14,130 nucleotides of DNA from Deltaproteobacteria bacterium (GTDB lineage Bacteria; Desulfobacterota; Binatia; UBA9968), in assembly GCA_016183145.1 (NCBI GenBank), contig JACPFE010000076.1:1-14130 (forward strand), read 5' to 3'. Shown piece after piece: positions 1-6,423 of this stretch. Numbering within the stretch: position 1 is the stretch's first letter; every line of letters starts with the position of its first letter. The notes under the pieces were generated by a model, which worked only from the letters and a program-made list of their open reading frames with translations, made no database searches and was not told where the DNA came from. Both the position numbers and the translations under genes were made by a program.

Positions 1-7
1 CTCCTCT

Positions 8-155
8 CAAATTGTCATTCTGCTGAAAAACCCACCGTTCGCCCTTCGAGAACCTCAGGACGAACGGAGCAGCGCTTGAAATCATTGAGGAGTTTTCCGT
101 TCATGCTGAGCGCCGTCGAAGCATTCCTGGGGTTTTTCAGCAGAATCAAATTGTC
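8..155. repeat. MITE-like element with terminal inverted repeats and flanking 9-bp direct repeat
   Basis: A perfect 17-bp inverted repeat, ATTCTGCTGAAAAACCC at 17-33 and its reverse complement at 130-146, bounds a 130-bp segment. Directly outside each end lies the same 9-mer CAAATTGTC (8-16 and 147-155), as expected of a target-site duplication made by a transposase. The interior has no convincing reading frame. It holds a second inverted repeat, CCGTTCG at 35-41 against CGAACGG at 61-67. The structure fits a non-autonomous miniature element moved in trans. The mobilising transposase family is not identifiable from this sequence. A folded intergenic REP-type repeat is the alternative, but that would not explain the flanking duplication. 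Confidence 0.62.
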
Positions 156-189
156 ATGAATCATTATGCTTCGCCCTTGACCATGAAAA

Positions 190-234
190 CCCTCACCTCT
201 TCCCTCTCCCTCTGGGAAAGGGCGAGGGTGAGGG
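190..234. repeat. C/T-rich hairpin repeat, possible terminator of the cox operon
   Basis: CCCTCACC at 190-197 pairs exactly with GGTGAGGG at 227-234, and the interior pyrimidine and purine tracts extend the stem imperfectly. Read on the minus strand, the direction of the cox operon ending at 315, the stem is followed by TTTTC, so it could end cox transcription. Stems of this composition commonly recur between genes as dispersed repeats; here only one copy is visible. Confidence 0.45.
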
Positions 235-314
235 AATCTTCCTGAGCTAATGGTCCATTTTGGGAGGAATCCATCAGAGCGTGCCGATTCCGCCAGCGGT
301 GCCGTTTTGTTTTA

Positions 315-590
315 TCAACCGCGATAGACGAACTCCGGGAACAAGGCAAAGAGAAGGATTATAACAAACGTCAGCGGTATGAGGACGATGACGTAAATGA
401 TGACCCTTTCGTTCTTGAGGTGCATATAGTTGCGCGCCACCAACCATGCTTTGACGATCGCCACGGCGAAGATCAAAAGGAGCGCCTGGAACTTGGGTAG
501 TACCGCGACCGCCGCTACCGAAACGACGACGAGAGCGAGCAGCCAAACCCAGATAATCAGATAGTGACGGCTGTGCGCGTTACTCATCAT
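315..590 (-). CDS. cytochrome c oxidase subunit IV, prokaryotic type
   Basis: This 91-residue membrane protein has three predicted hydrophobic helices, at about residues 10-30, 34-52 and 62-84. Its size and pattern are those of the small COX4_pro subunit of bacterial haem-copper oxidases. A family hallmark is seen in the second helix and following loop, where KAWLVARNYMHLK matches the usual K-x-x-x-V-A-x-x-Y-M-H-L pattern. The subunit is not catalytic and probably stabilises the subunit I/III assembly. The start is one of two adjacent ATGs (590 or 587), behind a strong GGAGGAGG. The gene begins 9 bases after the stop of subunit III and is the last cistron of the operon. No subunit-specific regulation is visible. 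Confidence 0.9.
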   Translation of the reverse strand: MMSNAHSRHYLIIWVWLLALVVVSVAAVAVLPKFQALLLIFAVAIVKAWLVARNYMHLKNERVIIYVIVLIPLTFVIILLFALFPEFVYRG

Positions 591-599
591 TGCCTCCTC

Positions 600-1175
600 C
601 TACGCCAGATAGAGCAACGGAAAAAGGAAGAGCCAAACGATATCGACGAAGTGCCAGTAAAGACCCGCCAGCTCGACGCGGTGGCCGTGGCGTGCCAGGC
701 TGCCTTTGAGAGCTCCAATCCAGAGGACAATATTCACGATGATACCTGCCAATACATGAAGACCATGCAGGCCCGTCATGCCGTAGTAAAACGACCAGAA
801 GATGCCCGCGGCGGGGGTGAACCCGTGGGCGATTTCCGTGGTGTACTCGACCGCTTTCACACCGAGAAAACCTAAGCCCAACAATACCGTCAAGCCCAGG
901 AAATTCGCCACGCTGCGGTAGTTGTTTTCCTGCGACGCCGCGTGCGCCATCACCACGGTCATGCTGCTGGTGAGCAGCAGAAAGGTGTTGATCAAGGCTA
1001 GAGTGAAGTTTAGATGGCTCGACGCCTCGCCCCACCCTGCGCTCCCCAGCCGGACCACGATGTAGGAGGCGATCAGACCGCCGAAGACCGGAATCTCCGA
1101 GGCAAGAAACCACCAAGTGCCGGTTTTCCCCGGGGGAATTCCGGAGTCGGTCATCGTTGCTGTGTTGGCGTTCAA
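600..1175 (-). CDS. coxC: cytochrome c oxidase subunit III
   Basis: This 191-residue protein has about five transmembrane helices, the short bacterial form of subunit III that lacks the first two helices of the mitochondrial version. Family signatures are visible: ASEIPVFGGLIASY near the N-terminus, KAVEY, FYYGMTGLHGLHVLAG and ELAGLYWHFVDIVWLFLFPLLY at the C-terminus. The protein binds lipid and stabilises proton uptake by subunit I. I chose the TTG at 1175 because AGGAGGA lies 6 bases upstream (1182-1188). The next ATG, at 1154, has no ribosome-binding site, and the frame stays open upstream into coxA only because the two genes nearly touch. The gap to the coxA stop is 11 bases, implying translational coupling. 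Confidence 0.93.
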   Translation of the reverse strand: MNANTATMTDSGIPPGKTGTWWFLASEIPVFGGLIASYIVVRLGSAGWGEASSHLNFTLALINTFLLLTSSMTVVMAHAASQENNYRSVANFLGLTVLLGLGFLGVKAVEYTTEIAHGFTPAAGIFWSFYYGMTGLHGLHVLAGIIVNIVLWIGALKGSLARHGHRVELAGLYWHFVDIVWLFLFPLLYLA

Positions 1176-1186
1176 GACGAGTCCTC

Positions 1187-2866
1187 CTAACGAACCGCGG
1201 TTCGCGACGCGGTCAACGGCCGATCTTGTGGCAGCCAATCCTCTGCGGATTCCGGCGAGCTATATTCATACGGGCCGCGGTAGACGCTCGGGACCGCAGC
1301 GAAATTGCCATGGGGCGGAGGTGAGTCCGTGGTCCATTCCAGCGTATTGGCCTGCCAAGGATTGCGTTCGGCGGCTTTGCCGCGCGCCAGGCTCATGAAA
1401 AAGTTGATCACGAAGACGACTTGCGACACTAGCAAGAGAATCGCCGATAAGGTGATGAACATGTTGAGCGGCTCCAGCGGTTTGAGAAACTCGTACTGCA
1501 TGGGGTTGGCGATGCGCCGCATCATGCCCCTCAACCCGACCAGATGCATGGGGATGAAAACTGCATTGAAGAAAATGAACGTGAGCCAGAAATGGATCTT
1601 GCCCAAGGCTTCATTCATCATCCGGCCGAACATCTTCGGGAACCAAAAGTAGAGGCCGGCGAAGCTGCCGAAGAAAACCACGCTGAAGAGCGTGTAATGA
1701 AAATGGGCGACCACGAAATAGGTGTCATGGATGTAAATATCCACCGGCGCCGAGCCGTTGAAGATGCCCGTGAGCCCGCCAAAGATGAAGACACCCAACG
1801 AGCCCAGGGCAAAAAGCATGGCGGCGCTAAACGTGATCGAGGCGCGCCACAACGTCGCGATGATTGAGAAGATGACGAACGCGAAGGGAACCGAGATGAT
1901 GATGGTCGTGATGCTGAAGGGCATGGCAAGCCGCGGGTCAATGCCGCTGATGAATTGGTGGTGCGCCCAGACGATAAAACTCATGAAGCCGGCAACGATC
2001 GTCGAGTAGATAATCGGCCGATAGGCGAAGACCGGCTTGCGGCTAAAAACACTGATCACGTCTACAACAATGCCGAGGCCCGGTAGAAGTATGACGTAGA
2101 CTTCGGGATGGCCAAAGAACCAAAAGAGATGCTGCCAGAGCAATGGCTCGCCGCCGCCTTCCGGAAGAAAGAAAGTCGTGCCGATGAGTCGATCCATCAG
2201 CAGCATCACCGCTCCGGCGATCAAGGGACCAACGGACAGCATGAAGATGACGGCGGCGGTGAGCTGCATCCAAACGATGACCGGCAAACGGAACCAGGTG
2301 AGACCCGGCGCGCGCATGTTCATCGCGGTGGTGAGGAAATTGACTCCGCCCAAAAGAAACGACGCGAATTCCAAAGCCAGGGCGAGCAGCCAGAGATTCA
2401 TGCCCCAGCCGACGCCGGTGTACTCCATCTTGGCCGAGAGCGGGGGATATCCCGTCCAGCCGGCGGCGGCGGCCCCGCCAGGCACGAAGAACGACGCCAT
2501 GAGCACGACGGAGGCGAGGAAGAAAACCCAGAAGGAGAGCATGTTCAATCTCGGAAACGCCATGTCCTTGGCGCCGATCATCAGCGGTATGAGAAAATTG
2601 CCGAAGGCGGCGAGCAATATCGGCATCGCGACGAAGAAGACCATGATGGTCCCGTGCATCGTGACCAGCATGTTGTAGAAGTCCGGCGCGATAAAGCCCC
2701 AGCCCGGCGCTTCAGTGTCGGGGTGGGCGATTTGCCAGCGGATAAGATACGCCGTGGCACCACCCATCAGGGCCCAGAACAGCCCCAAAGATAGATACTG
2801 TTTGGCGATGACTTTGTGGTCAGTGGAGAAAACGCGACTCCTCCAGTAACCTAACTCCTCACTCAT
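1187..2866 (-). CDS. coxA: cytochrome c oxidase subunit I, A-family haem-copper oxidase lacking K-channel residues
   Basis: This 559-residue integral membrane protein is the catalytic subunit that reduces O2 to water and pumps protons. Haem and copper ligands are all present: H71 (haem a), H253 with cross-link tyrosine Y257 in HPEVY, the CuB pair H302/H303, and H388/H390 in AHFHY. R450/R451 and H380/D381 near the haem propionates are kept. D-channel residues N90, D101 and N108, and the E255 gate in HPEVY, are kept. The K-channel is not: aligned to Rhodobacter numbering, S299, T359 and K362 become V268, F328 and V331 (SVPFAFVIF in place of VPTGIK). I re-read the DNA there and the frame is sound. 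The start is ATG 2866, preceded by GAGGTGAGC; GTG 2872 overlaps that ribosome-binding site. The C-terminal 60 residues are hydrophilic. Confidence 0.97.
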   Translation of the reverse strand: MSEELGYWRSRVFSTDHKVIAKQYLSLGLFWALMGGATAYLIRWQIAHPDTEAPGWGFIAPDFYNMLVTMHGTIMVFFVAMPILLAAFGNFLIPLMIGAKDMAFPRLNMLSFWVFFLASVVLMASFFVPGGAAAAGWTGYPPLSAKMEYTGVGWGMNLWLLALALEFASFLLGGVNFLTTAMNMRAPGLTWFRLPVIVWMQLTAAVIFMLSVGPLIAGAVMLLMDRLIGTTFFLPEGGGEPLLWQHLFWFFGHPEVYVILLPGLGIVVDVISVFSRKPVFAYRPIIYSTIVAGFMSFIVWAHHQFISGIDPRLAMPFSITTIIISVPFAFVIFSIIATLWRASITFSAAMLFALGSLGVFIFGGLTGIFNGSAPVDIYIHDTYFVVAHFHYTLFSVVFFGSFAGLYFWFPKMFGRMMNEALGKIHFWLTFIFFNAVFIPMHLVGLRGMMRRIANPMQYEFLKPLEPLNMFITLSAILLLVSQVVFVINFFMSLARGKAAERNPWQANTLEWTTDSPPPHGNFAAVPSVYRGPYEYSSPESAEDWLPQDRPLTASRTAVR

Positions 2867-2884
2867 GCTCACCTCATCGTGTTT

Positions 2885-2962
2885 CGTGATCGTGGCTCGT
2901 GCTCGTGGTTCGTGGCCCTTATCTTGTTCGTTTTACGAGCACGAACACGAATCACGAGCACG
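2885..2962. repeat. Palindromic CGTG-rich intercistronic repeat between coxB and coxA
   Basis: CGTGCTCGTGGTTCGTG at 2898-2914 is complementary, with one mismatch, to 2946-2962, leaving a loop of about 31 bases. Both arms are built from an iterated TCGTG/TTCGTG unit that also extends outward to 2885. The right arm abuts the coxB stop codon, so the coxB transcript would fold into a long stem directly after its reading frame. It could stabilise the coxB message, act as a partial terminator, or be a dispersed repeat without function here. The other cox junctions are only 9-11 bases long. Confidence 0.6.
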
Positions 2963-3637
2963 TTATTTCTCCGGCGGCCATTTCTCCTTGACCCACTTCT
3001 CATAATCCTCGGTGCTGAGGGCGTAGAGTTTTCCGTTCATACCCGAGTGGCCGAAACCGCAAAGTTCCGCGCAAGGAATTTCGTACTCGCCCGGTTTGGA
3101 GATTTGAAACCAGGCCGGAATTTCCCGTCCAGGGACGACGTCTTGTTTCAGCCGGGCATGGGGAAGAAAAAAGCTGTGAATGACGTCCTTAGAGGTCAAG
3201 ACTACGTGAACGACTTTGCCCACCGGGACATGGAGATCGTTATCAATTTTCAGGTCGTCCTCGGTGCCGAATTTTCCATCGGGACCCGGATAGGTAAACT
3301 CCCAATTGAATTGTTTGCCCATCGCTCGAACCGTGATATCCGCCGCTGGCCTCTCTCCTTTGATGTTGGCCCAAACTGCGGCGCCGCGGATATCGATCCA
3401 GAGGTCCAAAACGACCACGATGGCGAGAGGAACCAAGATCCAGGCAAGCTCAGCCGTGGTATTGCCGAGAACGTAAGCGGCTTTTTCTCCGGGCTTGCGC
3501 CGGTAACGAAAAGCGAAATAGACGATCAACCCTTCAGTGATGAAGAACCACACCGTGGTAATATAAAAAATCAACCAAAAGATACCGTCTACCTCTCCAC
3601 CGAAAGTCGAAACGTTTTCTGGAAACCAGTTCAACAT
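2963..3637 (-). CDS. coxB: cytochrome c oxidase subunit II with complete CuA site
   Basis: This 224-residue protein has an N-terminal two-helix hairpin (about residues 18-44 and 63-81) and a periplasmic cupredoxin domain. All CuA ligands are seen: H154, C189, E191, C193, H197 and M200, in CAELCGFGHSGM. The electron-entry tryptophan is probably W112 in KQFNWEF. E63 in AELAWILVP is the counterpart of the glutamate that guards the K-channel mouth in other oxidases. There is no clear cleavable signal peptide, no lipobox and no fused cytochrome c domain, so electrons should come from a separate carrier. An acidic loop, GPDGKFGTEDDL (118-129), sits after the aromatic strand and looks like a possible metal-binding turn. 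ATG 3637 follows AGGTAG. It is the first gene of the operon. Confidence 0.96.
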   Translation of the reverse strand: MLNWFPENVSTFGGEVDGIFWLIFYITTVWFFITEGLIVYFAFRYRRKPGEKAAYVLGNTTAELAWILVPLAIVVVLDLWIDIRGAAVWANIKGERPAADITVRAMGKQFNWEFTYPGPDGKFGTEDDLKIDNDLHVPVGKVVHVVLTSKDVIHSFFLPHARLKQDVVPGREIPAWFQISKPGEYEIPCAELCGFGHSGMNGKLYALSTEDYEKWVKEKWPPEK

Positions 3638-3662
3638 CGTCTACCTGCCTTTTCGCCACACC

Positions 3663-3691
3663 TGTATAATTGGGGTGTCATTTGTTGTCAA
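3663..3691 (-). promoter_or_regulatory. Near-consensus sigma70 promoter of the cox operon
   Basis: On the minus strand TTGACA (3691-3686) and TATACA (3668-3663) are separated by exactly 17 bases. This matches the -35 perfectly and the -10 at five of six positions. The predicted start, near 3656, gives a leader of about 19 bases that contains the coxB ribosome-binding site. Such a strong core promoter suggests high basal expression of the oxidase. Confidence 0.72.
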
Positions 3692-3993
3692 CCAGTTCTG
3701 CCGAGGAGCCCAGAAAAAATCCACCATGGGTCGTCACCACAGCGATCAACACCAAGCAGGGCCTCGTGATCATCAGGTCGTCCGCAAAAACTTCCTGGAA
3801 TAGCAGGTGAATGCGAACGCGGTTTTCTTATCCAACGCCCATCCTGGCCAAAAATATTGCGAGACGACTGCTATCTGCCCAGTTCGCGTTGGCAATGTCC
3901 TTCTCCCGCGAAAGAGTCTTGCCGTCTGAGACTCAGATAGAGAATAACGTCAGATTAGGGGAGCGTGACAAGAAAGCCGGTCGCGGGCTACGC
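3692..3993. other. Intergenic stretch without recognisable gene
   Basis: About 300 bases lie between the cox promoter and the stop of the AraC-type gene. I see no open frame with a ribosome-binding site, no strong hairpin with a T-run, and no repeat. Any regulator-binding sites for the cox promoter would be expected in its right-hand 100 bases (3692-3790), but no clear palindrome stands out. Confidence 0.5.
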
Positions 3994-4923
3994 CTAGGTT
4001 GTCAATCTCTTATCCTTTGTTGACCTTAGGGCGGCGGCGCGGTATTCGGACGGCGAACAGGTCACGAAAAGCCGGAAGACGCGGTTAAAGTAAGGAATCG
4101 ACTCGAAGCCCGCTTCAAAGGCAACCTCCGACACGCGCCGATGGGGGTCGAGCAACAGCCGTTTGGCCTTCTCGACCCGCGCGCGCCGCCGGTATTCGGT
4201 GAAGGTGAGCCCTGTTTGCTTCTTGAACAGTTTGGAGAAATAACACGGGCTGAGGTGGACGCGCCGCGCCAGCTCTTTGGTCGAGACCGATCCGTTATTC
4301 TCGGCGAGGTAGGCTTCGATTTTCCGCAGCAGCGGCGAACTTTGCTCCGGCTCGTGCGTTAAAACCTGGTTGCCACGCTCGGAAAGGTAATGGGCAAACA
4401 GCTCCAGCAGCGTCGCTACCGAGCGATTGCGCTCGTCTGTGAGCAACGGGCTGTAGCGCCAGGAGGCGCGCAGAGCTGTGACGCGTTTCTCAAGACCCCA
4501 TTGTCGCAGACGGCGCGCCAAGCGGCGCAGAGTTTCCTTATCGAGCCGCTGCTGGGAAAACGGACCGGCCAGCAGGTTGCCAACATGGCGTCCGCCGACG
4601 AATACGGGGACGATAATCTTAAGCAGACCTGTCGGACAACGAAATTGCCGGGGCTCGGACTTCTGCGCGGCTCGACGCTCTACACCCGCGAGTATTCGCT
4701 GGCACACCTCACCGCTACGCCCGCCCAGGCAGCCATCTACGCAAAAGAGACCGTTGACCCGCGCGGCCTCGGAACCACTCACCCCGGTGGTAGCGGGCAC
4801 AAGCGTCAGCGTCAGTCCCGTCGTGCAGGCGAAAGCCGCCTGCTGTTTGCGGATAGTCGTTGACTCGATCAACTTGAGCCAAGCCGCGTGTTCTCGCCCT
4901 ATGTTTGATCCAGCGGAGGTCAC
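3994..4923 (-). CDS. AraC-family transcriptional regulator with PocR-type sensory domain
   Basis: This 309-residue protein has two parts. Residues about 10-180 resemble the PocR ligand-binding domain: four cysteines (C61, C65, C74 and C96) in FCVDGC, EVCQ and FRCPTGL, followed by GGRHVGNLLAGPF, in the usual spacing. Residues about 198-298 form an AraC DNA-binding domain with two helix-turn-helices (STKELARRVHLSPCYFSKLF and EVAFEAGFESIPYFNRVF) and the closing SPSEYR. PocR domains are thought to bind small metabolites, and the cysteines could hold a metal; neither is shown here. The GTG at 4923 is the most upstream start but has no convincing ribosome-binding site, so the exact start is uncertain. 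It begins 48 bases after the CBS gene on the same strand and may share its transcript. Confidence 0.88.
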   Translation of the reverse strand: MTSAGSNIGREHAAWLKLIESTTIRKQQAAFACTTGLTLTLVPATTGVSGSEAARVNGLFCVDGCLGGRSGEVCQRILAGVERRAAQKSEPRQFRCPTGLLKIIVPVFVGGRHVGNLLAGPFSQQRLDKETLRRLARRLRQWGLEKRVTALRASWRYSPLLTDERNRSVATLLELFAHYLSERGNQVLTHEPEQSSPLLRKIEAYLAENNGSVSTKELARRVHLSPCYFSKLFKKQTGLTFTEYRRRARVEKAKRLLLDPHRRVSEVAFEAGFESIPYFNRVFRLFVTCSPSEYRAAALRSTKDKRLTT

Positions 4924-4971
4924 AGAATGTCAGCCCAGGATGCAGAGAGACATGAACCCTTTCGCCACCGC

Positions 4972-5361
4972 CTACAAGTCGTAAACCGGGGTGTGCAGCG
5001 CCACGTGAGTGCCGAGGGCGACGGCGTTGACGATATCGGCCCGGCTGACGATGCCGACGATGTCGTCACCGCGCATGACCGGCAGGCGCTTGATGCCGTG
5101 CGTGGTCATGAGCCGGGCGATCTGTTCCACCGAGGTTTCCTCGGCGATGCTGATGACTTTCTTGCTCATGATCGCTCTTACGTCGCGGCCTTTCTTCGCG
5201 ACGATATCGGCTTCGGAGACGACGCCGACGATCTTGCCGTTTTTGCCGGAAACCGGCGCGCCGCTGATTTGGCTTTTGATCAGCAGCATCGCCAATTTTT
5301 TCACCGACATGTTCGGCGTCACCGTTATGATGTCCCGGGTCATGATGTCCTTGGCATTCAT
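4972..5361 (-). CDS. Two-CBS-domain protein (Bateman module)
   Basis: This 129-residue protein consists almost wholly of a CBS pair, at about residues 5-57 and 62-118. Each half shows the family pattern: IMTRDIITVTPNMSV then GAPVSGKNGKIVGVVSEADIV, and IMSKKVISIAEETSV then RLPVMRGDDIVGIVSRADIV. CBS pairs usually bind AMP, ATP or related nucleotides and report energy state. Stand-alone pairs such as mycobacterial hypoxic response protein 1 are linked to stress, though their partners are often unknown. The start ATG has AGGAGG six bases upstream, and the gap to the gap stop codon is 13 bases, so co-expression with GAPDH and phosphofructokinase is likely. Position in this operon suggests nucleotide-dependent control of glycolysis or of the next gene's regulator; this is inference. 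Confidence 0.92.
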   Translation of the reverse strand: MNAKDIMTRDIITVTPNMSVKKLAMLLIKSQISGAPVSGKNGKIVGVVSEADIVAKKGRDVRAIMSKKVISIAEETSVEQIARLMTTHGIKRLPVMRGDDIVGIVSRADIVNAVALGTHVALHTPVYDL

Positions 5362-5374
5362 CGCGAACCTCCTG

Positions 5375-6388
5375 TTAGAGTTCTCTTTCGAACATCAGCG
5401 TGGCCAGATCGCCGACGCGGCAACTGTAGCCCCACTCGTTGTCGTACCAGGCAAGAATTTTGGCCATCTTGTTTTCGAGCGTCACGGTCGACAAACCGTC
5501 GACGATCGCCGACGCGGAGTTGCCGCGAAAATCGCTGGAAACCAACGGCTCGTCGCAGTATTCCAGAATGCCAAGCATCTTTCCGGTCGCGGCCTTTTTC
5601 AGCGCGTCGTTGATGTCCTCCACGGACGCCGACTTTTTGAGATCGACGACCAGGTCAACCACGGAAACCGTCGAAGTCGGCACGCGCAGCGACAAGCCGT
5701 GCAGTTTGCCTTTGAGTTCCGGCATGACCAGGCCGATGGCCTTGGCTGCGCCGGTGCTGGTAGGGACAATGTTGACGGCGGCGGCGCGCGCGCGGCGCAG
5801 GTCCTTGTGCGTCAAATCCAGGATGCGCTGGTCGTTGGTATAGGCGTGCGTCGTCGTCATCAAGCCGCGCTCGATGCCGAAATGATCGTGCAACACTTTT
5901 GCCACCGGTGCCAGGCAGTTGGTCGTGCAGGAAGCGTTGGAGACGATATGATGCTTGCGCGGGTTGTACTCAGAATCATTGACGCCCAAAACGACCGTTA
6001 AGTCTTCATCCTTTGCCGGCGCGGTGACGATGACCTTCTTGGCCCCCGCGTCCAAATGGGCGCGCACCTGTGCCGCCTCGGTAAAGACGCCGGTGGACTC
6101 GATGACGATGTCGACGCTCAACTGCTTCCAGGGCAGGCGCGAAGGATCTTTCTGATTGAGCACGACGACGTTGCGGCCATCGATGACGAGCACCCCCTCT
6201 CCGACTTTGATCTCGCCGGGGTAAATGCCGTAGGTCGAATCGTAGCGGAATAGATGGGCATTGGTGCGCAGGTCGGCCATGTCGTTGATCGCGACCACAT
6301 CCAGCTCTTTTTTATGGCGTTGGAGCATGGCCCTTAGGCTCAAGCGGCCGATACGGCCAAAACCATTGATTGCGACTCTGGGAACCAT
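5375..6388 (-). CDS. gap: Glyceraldehyde-3-phosphate dehydrogenase, type I
   Basis: This 337-residue cytosolic enzyme oxidises glyceraldehyde-3-phosphate with NAD+ and phosphate to 1,3-bisphosphoglycerate. The Rossmann motif INGFGRIGR (7-15), the catalytic cysteine C154 in SNASCTTNC, the base H181 in TTTHAYTNDQ, the phosphate-site loop IVPTSTGAAKA and the C-terminal WYDNEWGYSCRV are all present. D36 in AINDMADL is typical of NAD-preferring forms. Length is normal. The start is ATG 6388, with AAGGAG five bases upstream; a TTG at 6391 sits too close to that site. It lies 35 bases after the phosphofructokinase stop, in the same orientation, so both glycolytic steps are probably expressed together. 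Confidence 0.97.
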   Translation of the reverse strand: MVPRVAINGFGRIGRLSLRAMLQRHKKELDVVAINDMADLRTNAHLFRYDSTYGIYPGEIKVGEGVLVIDGRNVVVLNQKDPSRLPWKQLSVDIVIESTGVFTEAAQVRAHLDAGAKKVIVTAPAKDEDLTVVLGVNDSEYNPRKHHIVSNASCTTNCLAPVAKVLHDHFGIERGLMTTTHAYTNDQRILDLTHKDLRRARAAAVNIVPTSTGAAKAIGLVMPELKGKLHGLSLRVPTSTVSVVDLVVDLKKSASVEDINDALKKAATGKMLGILEYCDEPLVSSDFRGNSASAIVDGLSTVTLENKMAKILAWYDNEWGYSCRVGDLATLMFEREL

Positions 6389-6423
6389 CAAAGCTCCTTA
6401 CGTAATCCCCGTCGGGACTTTCT

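Noticed and set aside
2879..3769. 296-codon open frame on the plus strand
   Set aside because: It is antisense to coxB, whose CuA motif and membrane hairpin are unmistakable. The translation has no recognisable domain and follows the GC codon bias of the real strand.
5890..5904. Exact TGGCA-N6-TTGC match on the minus strand
   Set aside because: It lies inside gap, in codons for the conserved segment VAKVLHD, about 530 bases before the next start. Coding constraint explains it better than a promoter, though it is oriented toward the CBS gene.
4927..6001. Long plus-strand open frames over the CBS and gap genes
   Set aside because: They are mirror images of the CBS-pair and GAPDH genes, which show full family motifs on the minus strand.
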